Assembly: GCA_015521705.1 (NCBI GenBank)
Contig: WANR01000050.1
Coordinates: 1 to 64,000, forward strand
Reading direction: 5' to 3'
Length of the DNA: 64,000 bases
Source of the DNA: Desulfurococcales archaeon
GTDB taxonomy: Archaea; Thermoproteota; Thermoprotei_A; Sulfolobales; Acidilobaceae
Shown here: positions 40,374 to 48,684 of the stretch, piece after piece
How the letters are laid out: every line of letters begins with the position of its first letter
Position numbering within the stretch: the first letter of the stretch is position 1
Translations under genes and position numbers: made by a program
The notes under the pieces: model-generated
Told to the model about the DNA's origin: nothing
Databases searched by the model: none
Seen by the model: the letters and a program-made list of their open reading frames with translations, nothing else

Positions 40374-41327
40374 ATGGGTACTGGCAGGCTTGGAGGAGTC
40401 AGGGTACTAGTAGTAGAGCCTGTAAGCGAGAATCTAAGGTTTTTACTGGAGAGAGAAGGGGCCCTAGTCGATTATAAGCCTGGCATGGATAGGGAGGAGC
40501 TGCTACGAGCTATACGGGGCTACGACGTGCTAGTTGTCAGGGGTAGGACGCGCGTCGACGAACCCCTCATAGCAAGGGCTGTAAGGCTAAAGGTCGTAGC
40601 TAGGGCCGGATCTGGGCTAGACAACATAGACGTCGAGCGCCTAGCCAGTAGGGGCGTTAAAGTCGTCAACACCCCCGAAGCAGTTGCTGAGAGCGTGGCA
40701 GAGCTCGCCATAGGCCTCATGATAGCAGCCTCGCGGAGCATGGTTCAGGCCGCTTCCAGGGTCAAGGAGGGCGGCTGGGAGAGGGTTATGGGTAGAGAGC
40801 TCCATGGAAAGACACTCGCCATAGTGGGCTTTGGCAGGATAGGGAGAAGAGTGGCCGAGATCGCTGTCAAGGCGTTTCACATGAGAGTCAGGGCCTACGA
40901 CATCGCCGACGTAAGGGACCATGCCAAGAGGATCGGCGTGGAAGTTGCCGGGTCGCTTGAGGAGGCCTTGAAAGGCGCGGACTACCTATCTCTCCACGTC
41001 CCACTCACGCCGTCCACCTATAGGATGATAGGGTGGGGCGAGCTACAATTGCTTAGAGACGGCGCCGTTCTGGTCAATACCGCGCGCGGGAGCGTTGTGG
41101 ATGAAGAGGCCCTGTTAAGGGCCCTGGAGGAAGGCAAGCTAGGCGCTGCAGCGCTCGACGTCCTGAGCGAGGAGCCCCCCCAGAGCCCCGTCCTGAAGAA
41201 ACTGGTGGAGCACCCACGGGTCATAGTGACGCCCCATATTGGGAGCACTACCAGAGAGGCCCAGGAGAGGGCTGCAGCCATGCTGGCCTCTAAAATAATA
41301 GAGGCACTCGCGGGCCCGGGTGAGTAG
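40374..41327 (+). CDS. serA: D-3-phosphoglycerate dehydrogenase
   Basis: A 317-residue D-2-hydroxyacid dehydrogenase. The substrate domain is RVLVVEPVSENLRFLLEREG, and the NAD-binding loop is LAIVGFGRIGRRVAEIAVKA near residue 145. The catalytic Arg lies in VLVNTARGSVVDEEALLRAL, the Glu in LSEEPPQSPV, and the His in VIVTPHIGSTTREAQERAA. It lacks the C-terminal ACT domain of long SerA, as in many archaea. It oxidises 3-phosphoglycerate in serine synthesis. Other hydroxyacid dehydrogenases are related, but the aminotransferase gene 2 bp downstream supports the serine role. The operon context with trpB2 also fits because tryptophan synthesis consumes serine. Confidence 0.88.
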   Translation: MGTGRLGGVRVLVVEPVSENLRFLLEREGALVDYKPGMDREELLRAIRGYDVLVVRGRTRVDEPLIARAVRLKVVARAGSGLDNIDVERLASRGVKVVNTPEAVAESVAELAIGLMIAASRSMVQAASRVKEGGWERVMGRELHGKTLAIVGFGRIGRRVAEIAVKAFHMRVRAYDIADVRDHAKRIGVEVAGSLEEALKGADYLSLHVPLTPSTYRMIGWGELQLLRDGAVLVNTARGSVVDEEALLRALEEGKLGAAALDVLSEEPPQSPVLKKLVEHPRVIVTPHIGSTTREAQERAAAMLASKIIEALAGPGE

Positions 41328-41329
41328 CG

Positions 41330-42427
41330 GTGAGGAGGATCCTGCTGACGCCAGGCCCTGTTGAGGTCAGCGAGCAAGTGTTACACGCTATGGCGAGGCC
41401 CCCTATAAGCCATAGGTCGCCAGAGTTCTCCGAGCTGCTAGAGGCAATTGTGGAACGTCTAAAAGACATCTACTCGACACAGGGGCATGTTACAGTGCTC
41501 CCAGGGGGAGGAACCACAGCTGTTGACGCTATGGTTCACTCATTCGTTGGCAGGAATAGTAGGGTTCTCGGGGTGGCTGCAGGCGAGTTCGGGGAGAGGA
41601 TGGCCGAGTCTGCTAGGAGGACGGGAGCCCTAGTGGATGTGGTCTCCTTTAGCTGGGGTGACCCGGCCAGCGTAGGTGTTGTAGAGGAGAGGGTTGACGC
41701 TGGGGCTTACGATGTAGTCCTAATAGTACACAATGAGACCAGCACTGGGATGCTACAGTCAGACCTGGAAGAGCTGGCTAGAAGGCTGTGTGGCAGGGTC
41801 GGAGCTATACTCGTAGATGCTGTTTCTAGCCTGGGAGCGGCAGAGATCAGGGTTGATGAATGGTGCCTGGACGCCGTCGCCTCGGCCTCTCACAAGGCCC
41901 TGGGCTCAGTCCCCGGGGTCTCATTCGTCGCTGTGGGGGAGGATTCCCTCGGCAAAATGAGGGGATCACCGGCCCTAGGGATGGATCTTAGAACATTCAT
42001 AAGGTTCTACGAGGAAAGGAGGCAGACACCCTATACGCCCGCGATAAATGCTCTCTACGCCCTAGACAAGGCACTCGAGATCGTGGAGGAGAAGGGCATA
42101 GACGCCTGGATCAGAATGTACAGGGAAAGGGCTTCAATGGTTTACCGTGAGGCCACGAGGCTGGGCGTTAAACCGCTTGTCAGCCTAGAGCAGTATCGAT
42201 CCCCCACAGTTGCCGTGTTCAAAACGCCTCCAGGGGTGGACGCTGGGAGGATCGTAAAGGGGTTGGCGGATAGGGGCTTCATTATCGGCCGAGGGATGGG
42301 CCCCCTAAGGGATAAGACTGTCAGGATGGGCCTAATGGGGGCCATTAGTAGCGAGTCGCTGGTTGAGGCCGTGAGGAGCATGGCTGAAATAGTCCACAAG
42401 CTATCACAAGAAGCCAGAACGCCTTAA
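41330..42427 (+). CDS. class V aminotransferase (serine/alanine-glyoxylate type)
   Basis: A 365-residue fold-type I PLP aminotransferase of the alanine-glyoxylate/serine-pyruvate group. The N-terminus LLTPGPVEVSEQVL and SHRSPEFSELLE are diagnostic. PGGGTTAVDAM holds the PLP loop, VDAVSSLGAAEI the cofactor Asp, and SASHKALGSVPGVSF the Schiff-base Lys near residue 190. It starts with GTG two bases after the serA stop. In archaea lacking SerC this enzyme is thought to supply the aminotransferase step of serine synthesis, or to convert glyoxylate. I infer the phosphoserine or serine role from its operon. The family itself is certain. Confidence 0.9.
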   Translation: MRRILLTPGPVEVSEQVLHAMARPPISHRSPEFSELLEAIVERLKDIYSTQGHVTVLPGGGTTAVDAMVHSFVGRNSRVLGVAAGEFGERMAESARRTGALVDVVSFSWGDPASVGVVEERVDAGAYDVVLIVHNETSTGMLQSDLEELARRLCGRVGAILVDAVSSLGAAEIRVDEWCLDAVASASHKALGSVPGVSFVAVGEDSLGKMRGSPALGMDLRTFIRFYEERRQTPYTPAINALYALDKALEIVEEKGIDAWIRMYRERASMVYREATRLGVKPLVSLEQYRSPTVAVFKTPPGVDAGRIVKGLADRGFIIGRGMGPLRDKTVRMGLMGAISSESLVEAVRSMAEIVHKLSQEARTP

Positions 42428-42481
42428 CCCAGGGCCTACTGAAATAACCTGGACCCACACTGGATCAGCCTGGGGATCAGC

Positions 42482-43036
42482 GTGGCCGCGAGGCCCGTGT
42501 TCGGGCAGGGGGTCTACTACGTGACTAGTAGAGGCACCATATTCCACACAGTAATATATGAATACTACGATGAGGAAGAAGAGTACTACTCGCTCCTAAA
42601 ATCGGGGCACCATAGGGGAGAGGAGAGAAGGCTGAAGAAGACAATGCAAGAACTGCTCTCAAACGATAGGGTCGTAGTAAACGGTAAACAAGTCACTCCG
42701 CAAGTCATAGATGCAAGGATAGAAACGAGGGGATACAAGAACCTTTCTAGCACAACATTCCACATAGTGATGAATTACGAGCCGCTCGAGGGAAGAAACG
42801 TTCTAGAAGTATTCTACGCGCCCGTGAAAACCGAGTACGGCTACGTGATAGACTGGGTCCTCGACGAGTGCATGGAGATAATAGAGGTAGAGACCGATGG
42901 GATAGTAGAATCCTCGAAGAAGACGGCTAGAGTCAGAGTAAAGAGGGGGGAGAGACTGAAAGGCTACGAGAGCCTGGTCTTCAAGATAGGGAAGTGCCGT
43001 AAAACCGGTGAGACCGCCACGAGCCAGATGTCTTAA
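42482..43036 (+). CDS. conserved hypothetical protein
   Basis: A 184-residue protein that I do not recognise. It has no signal peptide or membrane helix and is rich in charged and aromatic residues (EYYDEEEEYYSLLKSGHHRG). A Lys/Arg-rich middle (RRLKKTMQELLSNDRVVVNG) is followed by alternating strands (TFHIVMNYEPLEGRNVLEVF). A C-terminal strand-rich region ends with KIGKCRKTGE. It starts at GTG 42482, 54 bp after the aminotransferase gene, and is followed by a convergent gene, so it could be the last cistron of the serA operon. A cytoplasmic soluble role is likely but no activity can be proposed. Confidence 0.6.
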   Translation: MAARPVFGQGVYYVTSRGTIFHTVIYEYYDEEEEYYSLLKSGHHRGEERRLKKTMQELLSNDRVVVNGKQVTPQVIDARIETRGYKNLSSTTFHIVMNYEPLEGRNVLEVFYAPVKTEYGYVIDWVLDECMEIIEVETDGIVESSKKTARVRVKRGERLKGYESLVFKIGKCRKTGETATSQMS

Positions 43037-43144
43037 ATGGGTAGTCGGGCTGGAGAGCCGCGTCGTGTCCGGTGGAGGGTCTTCATCGCCTTATAAGGGC
43101 TCTGAGACGTGCAAATGTCTTCATCCACTATTTGGCTAGGATCC

Positions 43145-44761
43145 CTAGATGGGTATTATTCTTATGTCGAAGCCGTGCTTCTCTGCTAGCCTTTTAGCTC
43201 TTTTGAGCTTTTTAGCCGTGAGCTTGGTGCTGTACCGCGGTATCTTGAGTATAACCCTCATATCCTCGAACTCTATCTCGGCGTCTGGCAGTAGCTTCTT
43301 TAGCTGGGTCTCCAGGGCTCCTTTCTGGGCTTCTCTTGTTTTGCCCTTGACGGGAACCACCATGGTTTGCTCGCCAAAGGTGTATATCTCATATTCGAGC
43401 TCGCCTGTCAGGAAGTCCCTCACCTCCACGACCGGCCTCGACAGTTCGGCCTCCTTTAGGCCGGTGGGTAGCTTGACCGTCATGGCTAGCTCGTAGACCT
43501 TGCTTATAGAGCCCTCATGTATGAATATCATTGTGTCTATGATCGAGGGTATCATTCCCAGCTCCACCCTACGGATGAACCTTTGTATGGCGTCTATGGG
43601 CTCTGTCGCGTGGACTACTCCTATCATGCCTATGCCCGCCAGCCTTAGATCCACGTATAACTTGAAGTCTTCGTCGGTCCGGAGCTCGTCGAATACGGTG
43701 TAGTCAGGCCTCGACAGTAGCAAGATGTCGTGAAGCTCTCCTAGATCCGCGTAGCTCTTGGAGTACTGCGTTATCTCCGGCGGAAGCCTCATATCCCTGG
43801 GGGACTCTATAGTCTTCACTATCTTCCCCCTTTCCGAGTAGAATTCCGCCAGTGCCTGGGCGAACGTCGTCTTGCCCATGCCCGGCGCTCCTGCTATGAG
43901 GATCCCCTCGGCCCTCTCGAGGAACCTTTTCAGGAGCTTCTCAGGGACATTATAGTCTGAAAGCTTTAGCTTGACTATGGGCCTAACAGCTGTCACCTCC
44001 CAGCCATCGCTCAGCGGAGGCCTCGTTATCACTATCCTGTAGTCCCTCAGCTGTATAATTGTGGATCCCATCCTGTCTATCTCTATGAATCCATCCTCTG
44101 CCAGAGAGGCTGCCTCGATTATCTCCCGAGCTATGTCCTCTATGTCGCTCCTCTTCAACGGCTTATCGCTTATGGCCACGAAGGCCCACCTCCCAGGTCT
44201 ACCGACCTTGGCTATGGGTATGACGCCCTCCTTCAAGTGGACGCTCATTGTCTTGTCCGTGAAGAACTCTTCGATACCCAACTTTCCGGGGCCCACTTTG
44301 CGCGAGAGAAAGACGCTGACACCCATGGCTCTAGCAGCCCTTGCAAGTAGAGGATCGCTGGTGACAAGCACCGCTCCAGACCTCCACGCATAGGATAGGA
44401 GGGTCTTCTTTACCTGGTCAACGTCCACGTCTTTGGGGTACAACTTCTCCTCTTCTATAATAGTGAACTCAGCCGAGCCCCTAGGTGCCGCCTCTCTTAT
44501 CTTTGACAGCTCCTCGAGACCCGTGAAACCCGCGGATCTCCCAACCCTCGCCTCTCTGTAGAAGTAGTCGATCACGATCCTGTGGATCAAAATCCTCCCG
44601 GACAGGGATCCCTCGACTATCAGCCTCCGGGCACTCCCATCCAATATAGAGTCGACGTCCAGCACGTAAGTGCCGTCAGCCAAGCTGTTAGCACCACTCT
44701 TCAGAGTCAAGAATGAGAGAGGCGCTCTAAAAGGTATATGTTTATGGATCCCATAGGCCAC
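43145..44761 (-). CDS. pina: PIN-ATPase-KH protein (PINA-like)
   Basis: A 538-residue protein with three parts. An N-terminal PIN domain (YVLDVDSILDGSA near residue 33, VLVTSDPLLARAARAM near 135) is followed by a PilT-type ATPase with Walker A GAPGMGKTTFAQAL near residue 292 and Walker B-like YTVFDELRTDEDFK near 355. A C-terminal KH-like domain (LKIPRYSTKLTAKKLKRAKR) closes the protein. This layout matches archaeal COG1855 proteins. In Sulfolobus the PINA protein forms a hexamer that migrates Holliday junctions with Hjc and Hjm. The GTG start at 44761 faces the amidohydrolase-like gene with only 22 bp between the two start codons, so their promoters must overlap. Confidence 0.9.
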   Translation of the reverse strand: MAYGIHKHIPFRAPLSFLTLKSGANSLADGTYVLDVDSILDGSARRLIVEGSLSGRILIHRIVIDYFYREARVGRSAGFTGLEELSKIREAAPRGSAEFTIIEEEKLYPKDVDVDQVKKTLLSYAWRSGAVLVTSDPLLARAARAMGVSVFLSRKVGPGKLGIEEFFTDKTMSVHLKEGVIPIAKVGRPGRWAFVAISDKPLKRSDIEDIAREIIEAASLAEDGFIEIDRMGSTIIQLRDYRIVITRPPLSDGWEVTAVRPIVKLKLSDYNVPEKLLKRFLERAEGILIAGAPGMGKTTFAQALAEFYSERGKIVKTIESPRDMRLPPEITQYSKSYADLGELHDILLLSRPDYTVFDELRTDEDFKLYVDLRLAGIGMIGVVHATEPIDAIQRFIRRVELGMIPSIIDTMIFIHEGSISKVYELAMTVKLPTGLKEAELSRPVVEVRDFLTGELEYEIYTFGEQTMVVPVKGKTREAQKGALETQLKKLLPDAEIEFEDMRVILKIPRYSTKLTAKKLKRAKRLAEKHGFDIRIIPI

Positions 44762-44783
44762 CTAAAACTCGGGGGTGGGGTGA

Positions 44784-45692
44784 GTGGTTGACATACTCGC
44801 CTATGGATCCCTAGTGTTCACGGGATCAGAGGTTCTTAGAGAGGGCTACGTCTACATCAGGAACGGTAGGATCGTGGACTACGGCGAGCAGCCCACGCCA
44901 GAAGAGTATACATACGCCGCGCTAGTCCTAGGCGGCGAGGGGAGAGTAATAATGCCTGGGCTCACAGCCATAGTGGCATCAATAACCTACCCCTTCAGAT
45001 ATAAGAGGCTTGGCGTGGATGACAGGCTGAAACTCTACAGGTCCATGAGCAGGGAGGAGTCCATAGCGCTTTCCCTGCCGGCCATCCACGAGGCCCACTT
45101 ACACGGCATAACAACTGTTGCTGTCGAGGCCCTAGACTACTCAGTACCAAAAGCCCTGGAGGAGTCTATCGGCGGGTCTTACGCGCTAGCCCTACCCCTA
45201 TGCTCCACCGACAGTCCTGAAGCCAGGCCTCCGGGCATTGCCGGCCTGGTTAAGATACGTAGCAGTGAGTGCAAAAATGGAGACATAGTTGAGGGCAGCG
45301 ACGGGTTCGGCTACCTCGACGGGGACAGGGTCCTGGCATTCCTCGCCAGGCCCACCATAAGCCTGGCCAATATTGAGGGCGCCTATAGGGCCAGCAATGC
45401 CCTGAGAAAGGCGATGGGTCTGGGCGAGTCCAGGATAGAAAAAGGCAGCAACGCGGAACTAGCCATATTCGACGCCACTAGGCCGCCTAGCTTCTTGCTA
45501 GACAGGGCTGGCGATGAAGTAGTGGAAGCCCTTTATTCTACTGGGGCTCGAGCAGAGACCGTTGTCGTGGGCGACCACGTCCTGGTAGATGGAGGAGAGC
45601 ATCTATACATAGTGGAGAAGCACTTCAAAGAGGCTAGAAGAGCCGCCCTCAGGATAGTGGAAAAGTGGCCGATAGGAGGCTTCACTGCTTAA
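44784..45692 (+). CDS. amidohydrolase-like protein without catalytic metal ligands
   Basis: A 302-residue protein of the amidohydrolase family. The beta-sandwich opening (LVFTGSEVLREGYVYIRNGR) and closing (IEKGSNAELAIFDATRPP) are intact. The barrel is shortened to roughly 130-150 residues. Where family members read MPGFVNTHTH, this one reads MPGLTAIVAS, so the HxH metal ligands are missing. No other His of the active site is evident apart from EAHLHGITTV, which lies in a helix region. The frame is open and codon use is normal, so it is more likely a repurposed protein than a pseudogene. The GTG at 44784 has a G-rich site before it. A binding or regulatory role is a guess. Confidence 0.72.
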   Translation: MVDILAYGSLVFTGSEVLREGYVYIRNGRIVDYGEQPTPEEYTYAALVLGGEGRVIMPGLTAIVASITYPFRYKRLGVDDRLKLYRSMSREESIALSLPAIHEAHLHGITTVAVEALDYSVPKALEESIGGSYALALPLCSTDSPEARPPGIAGLVKIRSSECKNGDIVEGSDGFGYLDGDRVLAFLARPTISLANIEGAYRASNALRKAMGLGESRIEKGSNAELAIFDATRPPSFLLDRAGDEVVEALYSTGARAETVVVGDHVLVDGGEHLYIVEKHFKEARRAALRIVEKWPIGGFTA

Positions 45693-45856
45693 ACACTGTA
45701 TGGCTGGGCCACGACAGTAGTCGCTGATCGAGGGCTTCCTCATAGCTTGAACGCTCGGGCCCGCTTTCGAGCTCATCCCTGCCATGCATGCTTGTGCCTG
45801 GCAGAGCTAATATCTCATCGGCTTCACGAGAACTCTGGTAGCTGGTGGGAGGGCCT

Positions 45857-46993
45857 CTAGACCTCTACAATCCTGGCTGGGAGCTTTATGTCGGCTAGCT
45901 CTTTCACCTTCTCGTACTCTCTCCAAAACTCCCTGATCCCTGCTCTAGGCGCGGGGCTTGGGGCTTGACCGCATAGCTCAACCTGCTTGCTTACTATGTC
46001 ATATAGCCCTATCCTGCGGGACTCCTCTACTATCTCGTCCTTGTCGGCGCCAGCCAGAGGTCTAATCACTGGTAGCTCTAGGCCCGAGCTTATAAGGAAC
46101 AGGTTCCTCACAGTCTGGCTAGCCACCTGGCCGATAGACTCCCCTGTTGCCAGGGCTTCTATCCCAAGGCTCTTAGCTATCCTGACTGCCTGTTCCAGCA
46201 TTAGCCTCCTCATGACAAGTACCCTGTAGGGGGGTGACACGAGCCCGGAGATCAGCATTAGGGGCCCCCTGAAGTTGACCACGACCACTCTAAGCCTGTG
46301 GCCAAAGGACCAGTCAGCGGCGAGCTTCCTGGCCGCTTCCAGCGCCGTGTTAAGGGCGTACTCGCTCCCCAAGTCATAGTAGAGCAGGGTCACAGGGCAC
46401 CCCCTCTTCATGAGCCTCCACGAGGCGACAGTAGAGTCGAAGCCCCCGCTAAACAAGACCAGTACGGGATCCTCGCTCCCTAGGGGCAGGCCTCCGGGGC
46501 CGGGAACCAGGGTGTCATACATGTAGACGTCGTCATCCCTTATCTCTATGAATGCCGTGTACTCCGGGTTCTCGAGGTCTACCCCGCGGGAGTGATCAAG
46601 GAGGGAAGCACCCACAAGCCTCTCAACATCCTTGCTAGTGAATGGGTGGCTGCCGACCCTCCTCACCCTAACCATGAAAACCTTGCCCCTGACCCTGTCC
46701 CGGAAAAAGCTGTGAGCCATCCGGACTATCTCGTCAAGCCCTCTGGCCTTGTAGTGGACCGCAGGCGAGGCCGACTTGACGCCGAAAACCCGAGACACAG
46801 CCTTAAGCGCCTGGTCAACCCCTGAGACTTCTCTCAGGATCACCCTGCCTGGCACAATGCTTATCTTAGCCTTGACCCCAAACCTGTCTAAAGCCTCAGA
46901 TATATTGGATGCTAATAGCTTCTCCATCCGGGACCTGGTACCTCTACCTTTTACAGCTATCTCACTGTACCTTACTAGAATTGCCTGTTCCAC
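45857..46993 (-). CDS. thiI: ThiI-like tRNA 4-thiouridine synthetase
   Basis: A 378-residue protein. It has an N-terminal ferredoxin-like domain and THUMP domain (RYSEIAVKGRGTRSRMEKLL, then FMVRVRRVGSHPFTSKDVER) and a PP-loop ATPase (VLVLFSGGFDSTVASWRLM near residue 183). The conserved IRPLAGADKDEIVEESRRIG follows further on. It adenylates U8 of tRNA for sulphur insertion. It lacks the rhodanese domain of bacterial ThiI, as is usual in archaea, so sulphur must come from another carrier. The start is ATG 46993 and the gene is convergent with the amidohydrolase-like gene, with a 164-bp gap between them that shows no clear feature. Confidence 0.92.
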   Translation of the reverse strand: MEQAILVRYSEIAVKGRGTRSRMEKLLASNISEALDRFGVKAKISIVPGRVILREVSGVDQALKAVSRVFGVKSASPAVHYKARGLDEIVRMAHSFFRDRVRGKVFMVRVRRVGSHPFTSKDVERLVGASLLDHSRGVDLENPEYTAFIEIRDDDVYMYDTLVPGPGGLPLGSEDPVLVLFSGGFDSTVASWRLMKRGCPVTLLYYDLGSEYALNTALEAARKLAADWSFGHRLRVVVVNFRGPLMLISGLVSPPYRVLVMRRLMLEQAVRIAKSLGIEALATGESIGQVASQTVRNLFLISSGLELPVIRPLAGADKDEIVEESRRIGLYDIVSKQVELCGQAPSPAPRAGIREFWREYEKVKELADIKLPARIVEV

Positions 46994-47113
46994 TAGGCTC
47001 CCTCCCCTGATACTCTATTACCATCCCCGGGTTTTGTTTATTTGCAGGCCTTAAAGCAAAAACCCTTAAGCCTCTTTTCCCCCCGACCCAGTACTTATCC
47101 CTGGTAGCTGGGG

Positions 47114-47578
47114 TTGGCTGCTACTATCATGTTTGCCTGGTACTCCGGGTATATCACTGCACGCGTCGTCGCGGAGGGTCTAGAGCTCCGAGGCTCCAAC
47201 TTCTCTCTCAGGCTAGGGCCTAGAGAAGTATCTATTAGAGGGCCCTTCGAGTCCCTCAGAGAGGTAGAGCTAGGGCGCCTGGAACCTGGAAAAGTCGTCT
47301 ACGTAGACTTCGCTTTTACCCTTAAAGGCTTCAAAGAGAAGCGTAGTGGAGACACGGTTGATAGGAACACGGACTCCAGCCTGGGGCCCTATGGTGTTTC
47401 TTATACAAGGCTTAAAGGGGCATCTCTGGACGTCTTCTACCTGGTAGTCTATGCGCCAGCAGGTAGCCTTTACGAGCACGCCGTTCTCTCAGGCGACAGG
47501 CTGGCTCTCTTCACTATTAGGAGGAGGAAGGTGTATATGATGGCTGAGGAGGGTTTTAGGAGAATATACCTGGTGTAG
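47114..47578 (+). CDS. hypothetical protein
   Basis: A 154-residue soluble protein, probably beta-rich (LRLGPREVSIRGPFESLREV, VVYVDFAFTLKGF, LDVFYLVVYAPAGS), that I do not recognise. It could be a small regulatory or structural protein. The TTG start at 47114 is uncertain; ATG at 47129 is the next choice. It ends four bases before the next gene, so the two are probably co-transcribed and may cooperate. An AT-rich stretch (AAAAACCCTTAAG) about 50 bp upstream could be its promoter. There is no signal peptide, membrane helix or catalytic motif. The start is the least certain part of the call. Confidence 0.55.
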   Translation: MAATIMFAWYSGYITARVVAEGLELRGSNFSLRLGPREVSIRGPFESLREVELGRLEPGKVVYVDFAFTLKGFKEKRSGDTVDRNTDSSLGPYGVSYTRLKGASLDVFYLVVYAPAGSLYEHAVLSGDRLALFTIRRRKVYMMAEEGFRRIYLV

Positions 47579-47582
47579 CGCC

Positions 47583-48590
47583 GTGATGGTGGGCATAGAT
47601 AGCGGAGCTATAGACAAGATGGCCGGCACTCTCAGGCTGGTTAAGAAGGGAATCCGCGTGGACCGCTTCGACGACGAAAGATATTACCCACCAGCCAACG
47701 CGCCAAGACGCGATGTAACGTTATACTTTCTAGTGATGGTTGCCATGGATCACAGGCTTAGCAGGCCTGGAAAGCCCTACGAGGCCGTGGTAGATGGGGA
47801 AGTCCTCCATGGGGCCGACCTCCTCTACTATAAGGGGGCCGAGGCTTACAGGCAGGATCCCTCGTTTTTCGACCCAGAGAACCTGGCGAAAGCTACTGTC
47901 AAGACCGTGATAGAGTGGCTAAGTGTGGAGTCTAGAGGAAGCCTGGTGAAGCCCCCGGACCCGGATGTCAGGGCAGAGCTGCTCCGGGATCTGGGATACA
48001 AACTGGTACAACACTATGGCGGGGACGCCTACAGGCTGGTAATGGAGTCTAAGGGCTTTTTGAGGCTAGGAGTGGGCGAGGGCTTTATAGACAGGGTTAA
48101 AGTGTTTAAGGCCTACCAAGACCCCGTGGAGAAAAAGGCGTTCTTGCTGGCTAAGTTCCTCGAGAGAAGGGGCGTCTTGGAAGTGAAGGATCACCACAAC
48201 AAGGAGGTCCCAGTCGACAACCACCTAGTCAGGATAGCGCTCAGAACAGGGATCATAAGCGTTGATCAAGAGACACTAGAAAAGATCTCGCTGGGGGTAG
48301 AGTTCAGCGAGGAGGAAGACGTTATGATAAGGTACGCCACAAGAATAGCATACAAGGAGGTAGCCAGAAGAGCTGGAATAGACCCCTTCGTGCTAGACGA
48401 CTATTTGTGGAGCTTCGGGAGGAAGTGCTGCACTCCAGTAAGCCCTACATGTAAAACCTCGTGTAGAGAGGGCTGTGCTAAAAGCCTTGGATGCGTTAAC
48501 GAGAAATGCGTCTTCCAGGAGTGGTGCAGGGCCTCCTCTAATCCCCTCTTCATGGTGGGAGAGCATAGATTCTTCAAGTGGTGGTACTAG
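47583..48590 (+). CDS. HhH-GPD-like protein with a Cys-rich C-terminus
   Basis: A 335-residue protein. The segment VPVDNHLVRIALRTGII near residue 213 recalls the VDTHxxR element with the catalytic Asp of HhH-GPD DNA glycosylases. The helices that follow (RYATRIAYKEVARRAGIDP) also fit, but the Lys-bearing LPGVGRKTA hairpin is not recognisable. The C-terminal 50 residues hold eight Cys (KCC, PTCKTSCREGCAKSLGC, EKC, WC), enough for a metal or iron-sulphur cluster. Conserved N-terminal YFLVMVAMDHRLSRPGKPYE is unfamiliar. The gene follows the hypothetical gene by four bases. A DNA repair or nucleoside-cleaving role is possible but unproven. Queuosine-salvage-type proteins share a similar fold. Confidence 0.68.
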   Translation: MMVGIDSGAIDKMAGTLRLVKKGIRVDRFDDERYYPPANAPRRDVTLYFLVMVAMDHRLSRPGKPYEAVVDGEVLHGADLLYYKGAEAYRQDPSFFDPENLAKATVKTVIEWLSVESRGSLVKPPDPDVRAELLRDLGYKLVQHYGGDAYRLVMESKGFLRLGVGEGFIDRVKVFKAYQDPVEKKAFLLAKFLERRGVLEVKDHHNKEVPVDNHLVRIALRTGIISVDQETLEKISLGVEFSEEEDVMIRYATRIAYKEVARRAGIDPFVLDDYLWSFGRKCCTPVSPTCKTSCREGCAKSLGCVNEKCVFQEWCRASSNPLFMVGEHRFFKWWY

Positions 48591-48684
48591 AACTACAATA
48601 CTAATACTAGGTGGCAGGAACACTAGTATCCACGCTTGTTTCAGGAGATGGGAACAAACCATAGTGGCTATGGGAGGGATCCGC

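Noticed and set aside
43037-43144. A possible C/D box RNA on the minus strand
   Set aside because: GATGAAGAC occurs twice, 38 bases apart, resembling C and C' boxes. No CTGA D boxes occur at the right places, so I do not call it.
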